From the NCBI GenBank assembly GCA_043739385.1, contig JAYUED010000001.1:62001-126000 (forward strand): a stretch of 64,000 nucleotides of DNA. The letters run 5' to 3'. A program made the position numbers and the translations under genes. The notes below the pieces were generated by a model, which made no database searches, was not told the DNA's origin, and worked only from the letters and a program-made list of their open reading frames with translations. Positions 51,598 to 59,977 of this stretch are shown piece after piece. Each line of letters starts with the position of its first letter. The first letter of the stretch is position 1. This stretch comes from Defluviibacillus sp043739385. Lineage in GTDB: Bacteria; Pseudomonadota; Gammaproteobacteria; Burkholderiales; Burkholderiaceae_C.

Positions 51598-52797
51598 ATG
51601 ACCACAATGACCAACCAATCCCCCCTCCCTAAAGCGTCGCCTGCTGAACTTGGCCTGTGCCCACAGCGCACCCAAAGGATGCTCGAAACTTTGCAGCTTG
51701 AAATCAACAGTGGTCGCTTGCCTGGTGCCGTGCTGATGGTGGCGCGACATGGTCAAACTGCTGTATTTGAAACCCTGGGTCAGCAAGATCCGGCTACCAA
51801 ATCTGCCATGGCGAAGGATTCTATTTTCCGTATTTATTCGATGACCAAGCCCATCGTTTCAGTGGCAATCATGATGCTGGTGGAGCAAGGGAAATTGCTG
51901 CTGAGCGATACCGTGGCTCAGCATTTGCCTGAGTTCGCTGGACAAATGGTGGCGACGGAAGTCAGCGGTGACATGGTGATGAAAGCGCCCCAGCGTCTCG
52001 CTACAGTGCAAGATTTGCTGCGCCATACCGCTGGGCTGACTTACGAATTTTTGGGTAACTTCAACGTGCAGCGTCAGTATGGCCGTGCCAATATCAGCTC
52101 ACGTGGGCGTACCAATGCTGAATTTACGCAGACATTAGCAGCACTACCCTTGATGTTTGAGCCAGGCAGCGTGTGGGAGTACAGCCGCGCTACTGACGTG
52201 CTTGGCCGTTTGGTGGAGGTAGCAAGCAAGCAAGGGCTAGGCGCCTATTTGCAAACGCATATTTTCCAACCGCTGGGCATGGTGGACACGGCTTTCAGCG
52301 TACCTGCTGACAAGCAAAGCCGTATTGCCGAGCCTTTCGCGCACGATCCGGATGGTGGTACGCAGATGCCGGTGTTTGACCCTCGCCAAGTGCCTGCAAT
52401 GGAGGGCGGCGGTGGTGGTTTGATGTCCACCACCAGCGATTACGCACGCTTTTTGCAGTTCATGCTGAACAAAGGCCAGCTGGACGGCGTGCGCCTCTTG
52501 GGGCCGCGCATGGTTGACTTCATGACGTGCGATCATTTGGGTCGTATTCCCGCCAACGGCACGTTGTTGCCTGATGGCCATGGTTTTGGCTTGGGCTTTG
52601 CTGTACGCACCCATGCAGGCGTTGCGAATGTGCCTGGCTCAGTGGGGCAGTACTTCTGGGGTGGGATTGCGGGCACTACGTTTTTTGTAGACCCGAAAGA
52701 AGACCTGTTTGCGATGCTGATGATCCAAGCCCCGAACCAGCGCGATTACTACCGTCCGTTGTTTCGTAATTTGGTTTACGCGTGCTTGGTAGCCTAG
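51598..52797 (+). CDS. Serine hydrolase (class C beta-lactamase/esterase family)
   Basis: 399 residues from ATG 51598; an in-frame ATG at 51532 exists but its 22 codons lie beside the hexamer repeat. The SxxK nucleophile motif is IYSMTKP (about residue 81), the second motif is Tyr-Ser in WEYSRATDVLG, and the third is near YFWGGIAGTTFFV. There is no signal peptide, so it is probably a cytoplasmic esterase of the EstB type rather than a penicillin resistance enzyme. LLRHTAGLTYEF and GGGGLMSTTSDYARF are family segments. Confidence 0.88.
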   Translation: MTTMTNQSPLPKASPAELGLCPQRTQRMLETLQLEINSGRLPGAVLMVARHGQTAVFETLGQQDPATKSAMAKDSIFRIYSMTKPIVSVAIMMLVEQGKLLLSDTVAQHLPEFAGQMVATEVSGDMVMKAPQRLATVQDLLRHTAGLTYEFLGNFNVQRQYGRANISSRGRTNAEFTQTLAALPLMFEPGSVWEYSRATDVLGRLVEVASKQGLGAYLQTHIFQPLGMVDTAFSVPADKQSRIAEPFAHDPDGGTQMPVFDPRQVPAMEGGGGGLMSTTSDYARFLQFMLNKGQLDGVRLLGPRMVDFMTCDHLGRIPANGTLLPDGHGFGLGFAVRTHAGVANVPGSVGQYFWGGIAGTTFFVDPKEDLFAMLMIQAPNQRDYYRPLFRNLVYACLVA

Positions 52798-52821
52798 GTT
52801 AACTAATTTGGAGAGTTTGGA

Positions 52822-54072
52822 TTAGGCCCTGCGGGCGGCAATTCCAGTCCAAATTTCTTCCAAATTGGTTATTTTCCAGTCTTCGGGCAGCTCTCTTCCC
52901 GTGATACGTTCCTTGTTTTGTGGCGCTGATAGATCAATAATCTCTGGCACGATGTGCATGTTTGACTTGATCGAGAAGAATACTTTGATCTTCGGTGTCA
53001 GCGCAGACTTTACATGCTGCTCCAGCACTACTGCCAAGCGTCCTGATTGCAATTTGACGAGTGAGCCAACGGGGTAGATACCAATACTTTTGACGAAAGC
53101 TTGGAACACCCGCTGATCAAAGTGTCCGGTCTGGGCCCAACCGGCCATGCGGTGTATTGATTCCGAGGGATCCCACCCCGATTTGTAAGGGCGGTTTGAT
53201 GTAATGGCGTCATAAACGTCGCAAACCGCAGCCATTCGTGACAGCAGGCTGATCTTGTCGCCCTCAAGGCGCTCGGGATAGCCAGTGCCATCGATTTTTT
53301 CATGGTGATGTAGGCTGACATCGCGCGCAGCCATGGCCCCGCTACCCGTATTGCCTGCCAGCAGGTTATAGCCATCGCGAGGGTGTTTTTTGACGATGGC
53401 GAATTCAACGTCCGTCAATTTACCTGGCTTGTTCAGAATTTCCAATGGAATTAGCGCTTTGCCCAAGTCATGCAGCAAGCCAGCCATGCCCGCGTCTCGC
53501 AATAACGGTTCGTCAAAGCCAAGTTGGCGTCCCAGTGCAACCATCAATGCGCAAACCGAAACGGAATGCAGGTAGGTGTAGTCATCCTTGCTTTTAAGCC
53601 GTGCCAAGCTTGTGAAAACGCCCGGATTCAGCATAACCGAAGCTGAAATGTCTGCTACTAACGGCCCAAGATGTTCCACGGAGATAACTTGCCCCAGTCG
53701 CGCTTGCTGAAATAGTGCGTTAACTTCTCTTTTAGCGTGCTGTTTGATGAGGGTCGCACGCTCAGCAGCTTGTTCAATGCTCAGGGGTTTATTCTGTCCA
53801 GCATGAGTAGGCGTACTCACTGGTATTACGGGAGCCGGCGGTGGCTGTGCAGTGGCAGGTGGCAGTATTGGCTCTAAAACTTCAATATCCAAACCTAATT
53901 CAATATCAATCCAAGCTTCGGTGACGGTACTGTCGCGCAAGCGCTGAATATCTGCTTGGTCTTGGATAACAAATTTACTTTTCCAGAACGGATGGTTAAT
54001 CCATGACGAGCCAGAAAGTTCATGCAGGTACATTCCGATACGTACCTCTTGAATCGGAATTTTTTTAAGCAT
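52822..54072 (-). CDS. HD-GYP domain cyclic di-GMP phosphodiesterase
   Basis: 416 residues. The N-terminal part (about 1-70, KKIPIQEVRIGMYLHELSGS) matches the DUF3391 domain usual before HD-GYP. A Pro-rich linker follows. The HD-GYP domain has YLHSVSVCALM, AGLLHDLGK (the HD pair), HHHEKIDGTGYPERL with the GYP motif, and CDVYDAITSNRPYK. A C-terminal domain (about 320-416) is typical of this group. The protein should linearise cyclic di-GMP. It is one of three cyclic di-GMP proteins in the window. Confidence 0.92.
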   Translation of the reverse strand: MLKKIPIQEVRIGMYLHELSGSSWINHPFWKSKFVIQDQADIQRLRDSTVTEAWIDIELGLDIEVLEPILPPATAQPPPAPVIPVSTPTHAGQNKPLSIEQAAERATLIKQHAKREVNALFQQARLGQVISVEHLGPLVADISASVMLNPGVFTSLARLKSKDDYTYLHSVSVCALMVALGRQLGFDEPLLRDAGMAGLLHDLGKALIPLEILNKPGKLTDVEFAIVKKHPRDGYNLLAGNTGSGAMAARDVSLHHHEKIDGTGYPERLEGDKISLLSRMAAVCDVYDAITSNRPYKSGWDPSESIHRMAGWAQTGHFDQRVFQAFVKSIGIYPVGSLVKLQSGRLAVVLEQHVKSALTPKIKVFFSIKSNMHIVPEIIDLSAPQNKERITGRELPEDWKITNLEEIWTGIAARRA

Positions 54073-54125
54073 CCAGTCATTGTAGGCAGAGGATGTACGC
54101 CATGCACCCTCTGTTTTCTAAGGCC

Positions 54126-55310
54126 TTATTTCAGTCCGGCTGCGGCACGCAATATTGCCGCCTTGTCCGTGCTTTCCCATGTGAACTCAGGCTCTTCGCG
54201 GCCAAAGTGGCCATAGGCCGCTGTTTTTTCGTAAATGGGGCGCAGTAAATCGAGCATTTGGATGATGCCTTTAGGGCGCAGATCGAAATACTCGGTGACC
54301 AATGCGGCAATTTGCGCGTCAGGGATCACGCCAGTGCCTTCTGTGTAGACCGTGACATTCATGGGCTTGGCAACGCCAATTGCGTAGGCCACCTGGATTT
54401 GGCACTGCTTGGCAATACCCGCCGCCACAATGTTTTTAGCTACATAACGGGCTGCGTAGGCGGCAGAGCGGTCAACTTTGGAAGGGTCTTTGCCCGAAAA
54501 TGCACCGCCGCCGTGGGGGCAAGCGCCACCGTAGGTGTCCACAATGATCTTGCGCCCAGTCAAACCGCAATCACCTTGGGGGCCGCCAATTACAAAGCGG
54601 CCTGTCGGGTTGATAAGGTAACGCGTGTTCAGCAACCACTCTTTAGGCAGCACGGGTTTGATGATTTCTTCAATAATGGCTTCGATGAACGAGGCCTTCA
54701 TTTTGGTGGCGGTTTCGCTCTGGTCGGGGCTGTGCTGCGTGGACAGCACTACGGTATCGATGCTGTGCGGCTTGCCGTCCACGTAGCGCATCGTCACTTG
54801 GCTTTTGGCGTCGGGACGCAGGAATGGCAGGCGGCCGTCTTTACGCAGTTGCGCCTGACGCTCAACCAAACGGTGAGCGTAATAAATAGGCGCTGGCATC
54901 AGCTCGGGCGTTTCGTCGCAGGCGTAACCGAACATTAAGCCCTGGTCGCCGGCGCCAATGTTTAGGTGGTCATCACTCGCATGGTCTACGCCCTGTGCAA
55001 TATCATTGCTCTGTTTGTCATAGCAAACCATGACAGCGCAACCCTTGTAGTCGATGCCGTATTCTGTGTTGTCGTAGCCGATGCGTTTAATGGTGTCGCG
55101 AGCGACCTGGATGTAGTCCACATGCGCATTGGTTGTGATTTCACCGGCTAAAACGACCAAACCGGTATTGGTCAGGGTTTCAGCGGCCACGCGACTGCGC
55201 GGATCTTGTTTGAAAATCGCATCGAGAATTGCGTCAGAAATCTGGTCAGCAACCTTGTCGGGGTGGCCTTCAGAGACAGATTCAGAGGTAAAGAGAAAGT
55301 CGTTCGCCAT
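54126..55310 (-). CDS. metK: S-adenosylmethionine synthetase
   Basis: 394 residues. It makes SAM from methionine and ATP. It begins with FLFTSESVSEGHPDKVADQI, has the first signature in NIGAGDQGLMFGYACDE, and the P-loop-like second signature GGGAFSGKDPSKVDRSAAY. Full length and intact. Its roughly 140-base leader contains a SAM-II/SAM-V-like riboswitch (see separate entry), so expression is probably lowered when SAM is abundant. The start ATG 55310 has GGAG ten bases upstream. A divergent LpxL-type gene starts on the other side of the leader. Confidence 0.97.
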   Translation of the reverse strand: MANDFLFTSESVSEGHPDKVADQISDAILDAIFKQDPRSRVAAETLTNTGLVVLAGEITTNAHVDYIQVARDTIKRIGYDNTEYGIDYKGCAVMVCYDKQSNDIAQGVDHASDDHLNIGAGDQGLMFGYACDETPELMPAPIYYAHRLVERQAQLRKDGRLPFLRPDAKSQVTMRYVDGKPHSIDTVVLSTQHSPDQSETATKMKASFIEAIIEEIIKPVLPKEWLLNTRYLINPTGRFVIGGPQGDCGLTGRKIIVDTYGGACPHGGGAFSGKDPSKVDRSAAYAARYVAKNIVAAGIAKQCQIQVAYAIGVAKPMNVTVYTEGTGVIPDAQIAALVTEYFDLRPKGIIQMLDLLRPIYEKTAAYGHFGREEPEFTWESTDKAAILRAAAGLK

Positions 55311-55370
55311 TTTGGGATACTCCGGGGTTGGTAGGCAACATGCGTTGCCTTGCCCTGGGGTTTCGGCGAA

Positions 55371-55427
55371 CGCTTTAGCAGTGGTGTTTAACGTCGCCCT
55401 GCAAGTAGTTCATTAACTCAGCGACGC
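55371..55427 (-). promoter_or_regulatory. Candidate SAM-II/SAM-V-type riboswitch in the metK leader
   Basis: Read on the minus strand, a 6-bp P1 stem CGTCGC/GCGACG (55426-55421 with 55397-55392) encloses TGAGTTAA and TTGCAGG. After the stem comes TTAAACACCACTGCTAAAG. The SAM-II core known to me has the same order: P1, UGAUUUAA, UUGCA, P1', (G)AUAAA, GCUAAA. A pseudoknot GCAG (55402-55399) with CTGC (55381-55378) can form at the same place as in SAM-II, with different bases. The element lies about 60 bases before the metK start. Between it and the start is a GGCAAC-GCAT-GTTGCC hairpin. No terminator T-run is seen, so control of translation is more likely. Confidence 0.6.
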
Positions 55428-55454
55428 TTTAATTCTATCTCCCTCCTCTTTTTG

Positions 55455-56288
55455 ATGCTCGCTCTTTTCAAGTTTCTGTCTTTGCTGCCTCTCGAGTTCA
55501 TGCACCTTGTTGGGGGAGGCTTGGGCTGGCTGGCCTTGGCGCTGTCACCCACGTACCGCCGCCGCTTTTGTGAAAACTCGGCCCAGGCGGGCTACTGCTT
55601 TGCGCAGGTTCGTCCCGCTGTCGCCCAGATTGGCTGCATGGTTGCTGAATTGCCCCGGTTATGGCTGGGTAAAACGCCGTATTTTGAGTGGGATAACGAC
55701 AACTGCGTCGATGTGGCCTATGCGCAGAAAAAAGGTGTCTTGTTTCTGACTCCGCATTTGGGCTGTTTTGAGATCACCGCGCAGGCCTTGGCTTTACGCT
55801 ATTGCGCACGTTATGGTCCGTTGACGGTGCTTTTTCGCCCTGCCCGCAAAGCTTATTTGGCCCCGTTAATGCTTGCTGCTCGCCAGCGCCCAGGACTGGA
55901 AACAGCCCCCACCACCCTCGCAGGGGTACGCCAAATGATCAAAGCCTTGCGCCAGGGCAAGGCGATTGGTCTGCTGCCCGACCAAGTTCCTCCTGAAGGC
56001 ATGGGCACGTGGGCACCATTTTTTGGCCATGAGGCCTACACAATGACACTGGCGGTGCGGCTGGCCCAGCAAACGGGCGCTGAAATTCGCTTGATTTGGG
56101 GCGAGCGCCTGCCTTGGGGGCGTGGCTACCGACTGCATTGCCGGGAGTTACAACGCCCGCTGGCAACATCAGCACAAGAGGCAGTGGTCCAAATGAATGA
56201 AGAAATTGAGCGCCTGATCCGCGAATGTCCGACTCAGTACCTGTGGAGCTACGGGCGCTACAAGCAACCGCGGGTGGAGGCGTCATGA
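55455..56288 (+). CDS. LpxL/HtrB-family lauroyl/myristoyl acyltransferase (first of two)
   Basis: 277 residues from ATG 55455; a TTG just before it is possible. An N-terminal hydrophobic segment (about 1-28) anchors it in the inner membrane. The acyltransferase motif HX4E is seen in LTPHLGCFEITAQAL, followed by the LFRPARKAYLAPLM segment and GLLPDQVPPEGMG. It adds a secondary acyl chain to lipid A. Its stop overlaps the start of the second acyltransferase by 4 bases. The pair is divergent from metK. Confidence 0.88.
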   Translation: MLALFKFLSLLPLEFMHLVGGGLGWLALALSPTYRRRFCENSAQAGYCFAQVRPAVAQIGCMVAELPRLWLGKTPYFEWDNDNCVDVAYAQKKGVLFLTPHLGCFEITAQALALRYCARYGPLTVLFRPARKAYLAPLMLAARQRPGLETAPTTLAGVRQMIKALRQGKAIGLLPDQVPPEGMGTWAPFFGHEAYTMTLAVRLAQQTGAEIRLIWGERLPWGRGYRLHCRELQRPLATSAQEAVVQMNEEIERLIRECPTQYLWSYGRYKQPRVEAS

Positions 56289-57184
56289 TGAAGCGCTGGA
56301 TGGGCAGGGTCGGTAGCCGTTTGTTAATCGCTTTTTTGTGGTCATTCCAGTGGTTACCTTTGGGGCTTCAAGCCGCTGTTGGGCGGTTTTTAGGCAAAGT
56401 GCTGTGGCCATTGGCCCGTTCGCGCCGTGAGGTAGCACTTCGTAATTTGGAACTTTGTTTGCCAGAAAAAAGCGAAATAGAGCGCGAGCAGATTGCTCGC
56501 CAACTGTTCCAATGGTTTTGTCGCAGCGTACTGGAGCGGGGACTGCTTTGGTACGCGCCTGTCAAGCGTCTGCAAAAACTCATTCACGTTGAAGGTGATG
56601 TGGGTTTTACTGATCGTCACCCTGGTGCAGTGATGTGGTTGGTGCCACATTTTGTTGGGTTGGACGTAGCCGGTGCCGCTGTGCAAATGCACATTGCACG
56701 GCCTGGTGCGTCCATTTATCAGGTGCAAAACAACCCGGTTCTGGATGCAGCCATTCGCCAAGGACGTTTGCGTCATGGCAATGCCCAGATATTTGCCCGT
56801 AGCGAAACCGCTAGACCTTTGATGCGCGCCATTCGCAATGGGGCTGGTTTTTTTAACCTGCCTGACATGGATTTTGGGGAACGCGATGCGGCGTTTGTGC
56901 CTTTTTTTGGAGTACCTGCGGCAACACTGCTGGCCCCATCGCGCATGGCTCGAGCGCTGCATATGAAGGTGCAGCCTGTGGTCACTGAAATATTGCCTAA
57001 CGGTGCCGGCTACCGCGTACGGTTTCTACCACCGTGGGAAGATTTTCCCACTGACGATGCGGTGGCTGATACCGCTCGTATGAACCATTGGATTGAAGAC
57101 GAGGTGCGTCGAAACCCAGCCCAGTACCTGTGGGTACATAAGCGGTTCAAGACTCGACCTGCTGGCGAGGCTGAACTTTACTGA
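56285..57184 (+). CDS. LpxL/LpxM-family lipid A acyltransferase (second of two)
   Basis: 299 residues from ATG 56285, coupled to the previous gene by an ATGA overlap. A membrane anchor lies at about 12-30 (LLIAFLWSFQWLPLGLQAAV). The motif HX4D is in LVPHFVGLDVAGAAV; further family segments are IYQVQNNPVLDAAIRQGR, FFNLPDMDFGERDA and PAQYLWVHKRFKTRP. With its partner it would complete hexa-acylated or penta-acylated lipid A. The two differ in sequence, suggesting different acceptor positions. Confidence 0.88.
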   Translation: MMKRWMGRVGSRLLIAFLWSFQWLPLGLQAAVGRFLGKVLWPLARSRREVALRNLELCLPEKSEIEREQIARQLFQWFCRSVLERGLLWYAPVKRLQKLIHVEGDVGFTDRHPGAVMWLVPHFVGLDVAGAAVQMHIARPGASIYQVQNNPVLDAAIRQGRLRHGNAQIFARSETARPLMRAIRNGAGFFNLPDMDFGERDAAFVPFFGVPAATLLAPSRMARALHMKVQPVVTEILPNGAGYRVRFLPPWEDFPTDDAVADTARMNHWIEDEVRRNPAQYLWVHKRFKTRPAGEAELY

Positions 57185-57253
57185 GGTCGTAGACACAGGG
57201 TCTGCACAATGGCAGTGCGGGCGCAATATTTGTAAGCTTGGCTGCTCTGAAAT

Positions 57254-58159
57254 TTATGCTAAATGAGCGCTCAGCAAGCGGGCTACTAGTATGGGTTGCT
57301 CGTGAACCAGCCAATGAGTGCCGTCAGTAACCGTTTCAAGCGTCAGCTGTGGGATGTAGTCGTCCAGTCCAGCTATTAGCTCTGGAGGCAGTGCTTTATC
57401 CTGCATTGCCCAGACCACAAGGGTGGGCACATTTACCGTCAACATTGCGTGTGGCAGCTCAATCGCAGCGGCGCCTGGGTTGTCCGCTGTCGGTGGACGC
57501 AAGGGTGACGCGCGGTAGTAGTTCAGGCTACCCGTCAGACCTGCGTCCCAGACCTCGCGGTATTGGGCTTTGACCGCGTCAGTTAACCATGCTTCGCCAC
57601 CCATGTTGGTAAAGAACGCCCACATTCGGCGGTAATCATCCTCTGCCAGCAGCGCTTCGGCGTCCGGGCGAATCAGGAAGTTCATATATGCGCTGGCGGC
57701 TTGCTGTTTGGGATTGCCCTTTAGCTCGCGCAAGAACGTGCCAGGGTGAGGCGAATTAATGATGGCGAGGCGCTGGAGGCGGTTCGGATGCTGGTTGGCG
57801 AGGTTCCAAGCGATAGCACCACCCCAGTCGTGGGCCACCAAGCAAGCAACCGGGGCGTCAGCTGAGCCGGTTTCTAACGCCATCAACGCAGTAAGGTCTT
57901 GCACCAAATGTTTGGGCCGGTAGGCGCTGACTTCTGTCGGTGCACTGGATTTTTCATATCCCCGCAAATTTGGAGCAATGCAGCGGTAACCACCATTTTC
58001 AGGTTTGGCGAAATGCAGCAGCAGCGCATCCCACACAAAAGCGGCTTCTGGGAAGCCATGAACAAATACCAGTACCGGACGCCCTCGTTGGCCCGTAGCG
58101 CGGCAACTCAGGGTAATGCCATGGGGAAGGGGCTGAAGGAATTGTTCAATCTGTGACAT
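57254..58159 (-). CDS. Alpha/beta hydrolase, epoxide hydrolase/dehalogenase-like
   Basis: 301 residues. It has the oxyanion HGFPEAAFVWD motif and an Asp nucleophile in the elbow VAHDWGGAIAW (about residue 110). The catalytic acid lies around VVWAMQDKALPP and the His in GTHWLVHEQP. An Asp nucleophile marks epoxide hydrolases and haloalkane dehalogenases, not esterases. A cap-domain Tyr is likely in the SLNYYRASPLRPP region, which favours epoxide hydrolase. There is no signal peptide. It is convergent with the second acyltransferase gene. Confidence 0.85.
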   Translation of the reverse strand: MSQIEQFLQPLPHGITLSCRATGQRGRPVLVFVHGFPEAAFVWDALLLHFAKPENGGYRCIAPNLRGYEKSSAPTEVSAYRPKHLVQDLTALMALETGSADAPVACLVAHDWGGAIAWNLANQHPNRLQRLAIINSPHPGTFLRELKGNPKQQAASAYMNFLIRPDAEALLAEDDYRRMWAFFTNMGGEAWLTDAVKAQYREVWDAGLTGSLNYYRASPLRPPTADNPGAAAIELPHAMLTVNVPTLVVWAMQDKALPPELIAGLDDYIPQLTLETVTDGTHWLVHEQPILVARLLSAHLA

Positions 58160-58215
58160 GTGTACTTTTCTCTATTTTCATAGCTTACCAAGCACACTCA
58201 GATTGCACTAGGTCG

Positions 58216-59073
58216 CTAGGTACTGGTTTCGCTTGAGTTGCTATCGGGGTTGGCGTTGTCGGGGGCATCAGGTGCAATGGTGGCTTGAGTCACCCCAATC
58301 TCAGCGCTTTCGCTGGGTTTAACTGCTTTTTCTACCGGGTGTGTCCAATGCCACAGCAGTTGGGCGACATCGTCTACGCCGGTTTTTTTCAGCGCTGAGA
58401 ATAGTCTCACCTCTCCGCCGCCCGCTTGCAGTCGCGCAATAGACAGTGCCTTCGCGCATTCATTTTTGTTCAGCTTATCTGCCTTGGTGAGTACCAGCAA
58501 GAATTTCAGACCATCTTCGACGCGGGGGCGGATGACTTCGAGGAGGATCTCGTCCAGCTCGGTCAAGCCATGGCGGGGATCGCACATCAGTACTACTGCC
58601 TTGAGGTTTTCGCGCGTCATCAAGTAGTTAGCCATCACTCGCTGCCAGCGAAGCTTGTCTTGCTTGGGGACTGCGGCATAGCCATAGCCAGGCAAATCGG
58701 CAAGAATCGTATCGGTGATGCCCTGTTTTCCCAGCGTAAACAGGTTGATGCTCTGCGTGCGACCAGGAGTTTTTGAGGCAAAAGCCAAGCGGTGCTGCTG
58801 CGTCAATGTATTGATACAAGTGGATTTACCCGCGTTGGATCGACCCACAAAAGCGATTTCAGGCACGTCCAGCGGAGGCAAAAATTGCAGCTGAGGGGCA
58901 GTAGTCAAGAATTTCGCGGTGTGCATCCAACCCATAGCCAGCTTGGCTTCGACGCTTTGGGTAGCGCTTTTACCTGTGTGCTTGGCTGGGGTTTTGGCCG
59001 CAGCAGCAGGAGAGGCAATGGACGGGGAGATGGAAGAGGAGGGCACGGCAGTTTGTCGCGTAGGTTCAGTCAT
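58216..59073 (-). CDS. engB: Ribosome biogenesis GTPase EngB/YsxC/YihA
   Basis: 285 residues from ATG 59073. The GTPase has G1 GRSNAGKST, the SKTPGRTQSINLF switch, G3 DLPGYGYA and G4 LTKADKL. It helps assemble the 50S subunit. Bacterial EngB is usually about 200 residues; here there is a Ser/Ala/Thr-rich N-terminal extension of about 40 residues and a C-terminal acidic tail of about 40 (ending NSSETST). It is divergent from the cytochrome c4 gene, an arrangement common in Burkholderiales. Confidence 0.93.
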   Translation of the reverse strand: MTEPTRQTAVPSSSISPSIASPAAAAKTPAKHTGKSATQSVEAKLAMGWMHTAKFLTTAPQLQFLPPLDVPEIAFVGRSNAGKSTCINTLTQQHRLAFASKTPGRTQSINLFTLGKQGITDTILADLPGYGYAAVPKQDKLRWQRVMANYLMTRENLKAVVLMCDPRHGLTELDEILLEVIRPRVEDGLKFLLVLTKADKLNKNECAKALSIARLQAGGGEVRLFSALKKTGVDDVAQLLWHWTHPVEKAVKPSESAEIGVTQATIAPDAPDNANPDSNSSETST

Positions 59074-59183
59074 AGTAGGCAGTGGGCGCGACAAAGCTCA
59101 AGGAAAAGCGCACGGGTTTGGCGGTGATGCCGGGCCTCCATTGTAGAATCATGTGGTTTTGCGCTAAAAATTACCCCCAAGAT

Positions 59184-59855
59184 ATGAAGCTGATTGCCAC
59201 TTTGCTGACCGCTGCCGCTCTGGCAGTCACTGCGTTTTCCACCTTCGCTGCAGAGGAAATGCATGCCGAGCCTGCTGCCAAAGTCGAGGCCAAGGCGGAG
59301 CCTGCCAAGCTAGCGAAGCCTGATTTGGCTAAAGGTGAAGCCAGCTTCTCTGCGGTTTGCCTTGCATGCCATGGTGTTGACGGCAATTCTGGCACGCCTG
59401 CTAACCCCAAGCTCTCTCAGCAGCATCCTGAATATTTGGTTAAGCAATTGCAAGAATTCAAATCGGGCAAGCGCAATAACGCCATCATGAAGGGTTTTGC
59501 CAGCATGCTGAGCGACGAAGACATGAAAAACATTGCCTACTGGGTGTCGTCCAAAAAATCTAAACAGGGCTTTGCGAAAGACAAAGAATTGGTCGCGGTG
59601 GGTGAGCGTATTTACAAGGGCGGTATCAGCGACCGCCAAGTGCCTGCTTGTGCCGGCTGCCACAGTCCCACAGGTGCGGGTATTCCCAGTCAATACCCCC
59701 GATTGGGTGGTCAGCATGCTGATTACTTAGCGAGCCAGCTGACCTCCTTCCGTGACGGTGGCCGCAAGAACAGCTTACAAATGACGCAAGTAGCTGCCAA
59801 GCTTAATGATCGTGAAATCAAAGCGGTGGCCGATTACGTAGCCGGTCTACACTGA
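59184..59855 (+). CDS. Cytochrome c4-type diheme cytochrome
   Basis: 223 residues from ATG 59184; upstream codons of the open frame belong to the engB side. A signal peptide (about 1-22, ending STFAA) is followed by a Lys/Ala/Glu-rich linker and two cytochrome c domains with heme sites CLACH (about residue 59) and CAGCH (about 157). Distal Met ligands are likely in ASMLSDEDM and LQMTQVAAK. It carries electrons to terminal oxidases. The ResB and CcsB genes downstream attach its hemes. A terminator follows the gene. Confidence 0.93.
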   Translation: MKLIATLLTAAALAVTAFSTFAAEEMHAEPAAKVEAKAEPAKLAKPDLAKGEASFSAVCLACHGVDGNSGTPANPKLSQQHPEYLVKQLQEFKSGKRNNAIMKGFASMLSDEDMKNIAYWVSSKKSKQGFAKDKELVAVGERIYKGGISDRQVPACAGCHSPTGAGIPSQYPRLGGQHADYLASQLTSFRDGGRKNSLQMTQVAAKLNDREIKAVADYVAGLH

Positions 59856-59910
59856 CTTCGCGTAATGAATGCTGTGGTGTGAACTAACCGCAGCTACCAA
59901 AGCCTAAGCA

Positions 59911-59946
59911 AGGCGGGTTCATTGCCAATGAGCCCGCCTTTTTTTA
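59911..59946 (+). terminator. Rho-independent terminator after cytochrome c4
   Basis: A stem AGGCGGG/CCCGCCT (59911-59917 with 59933-59939) continues, after a two-base mismatch, into CATTG/CAATG, and is followed by seven T residues. It separates cytochrome c4 from resB, which starts 39 bases after the hairpin. Confidence 0.9.
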
Positions 59947-59977
59947 TTTAACTCTTTTTTAGTGTTTAGCCCATTGC

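Noticed and set aside
51598..52797. Antibiotic resistance beta-lactamase
   Set aside because: No signal peptide and an EstB-like motif set; an esterase is more likely.
57254..58159. BioH (pimeloyl-ACP esterase) for the biotin genes
   Set aside because: The nucleophile elbow reads HDWGG with Asp; BioH needs a Ser nucleophile.
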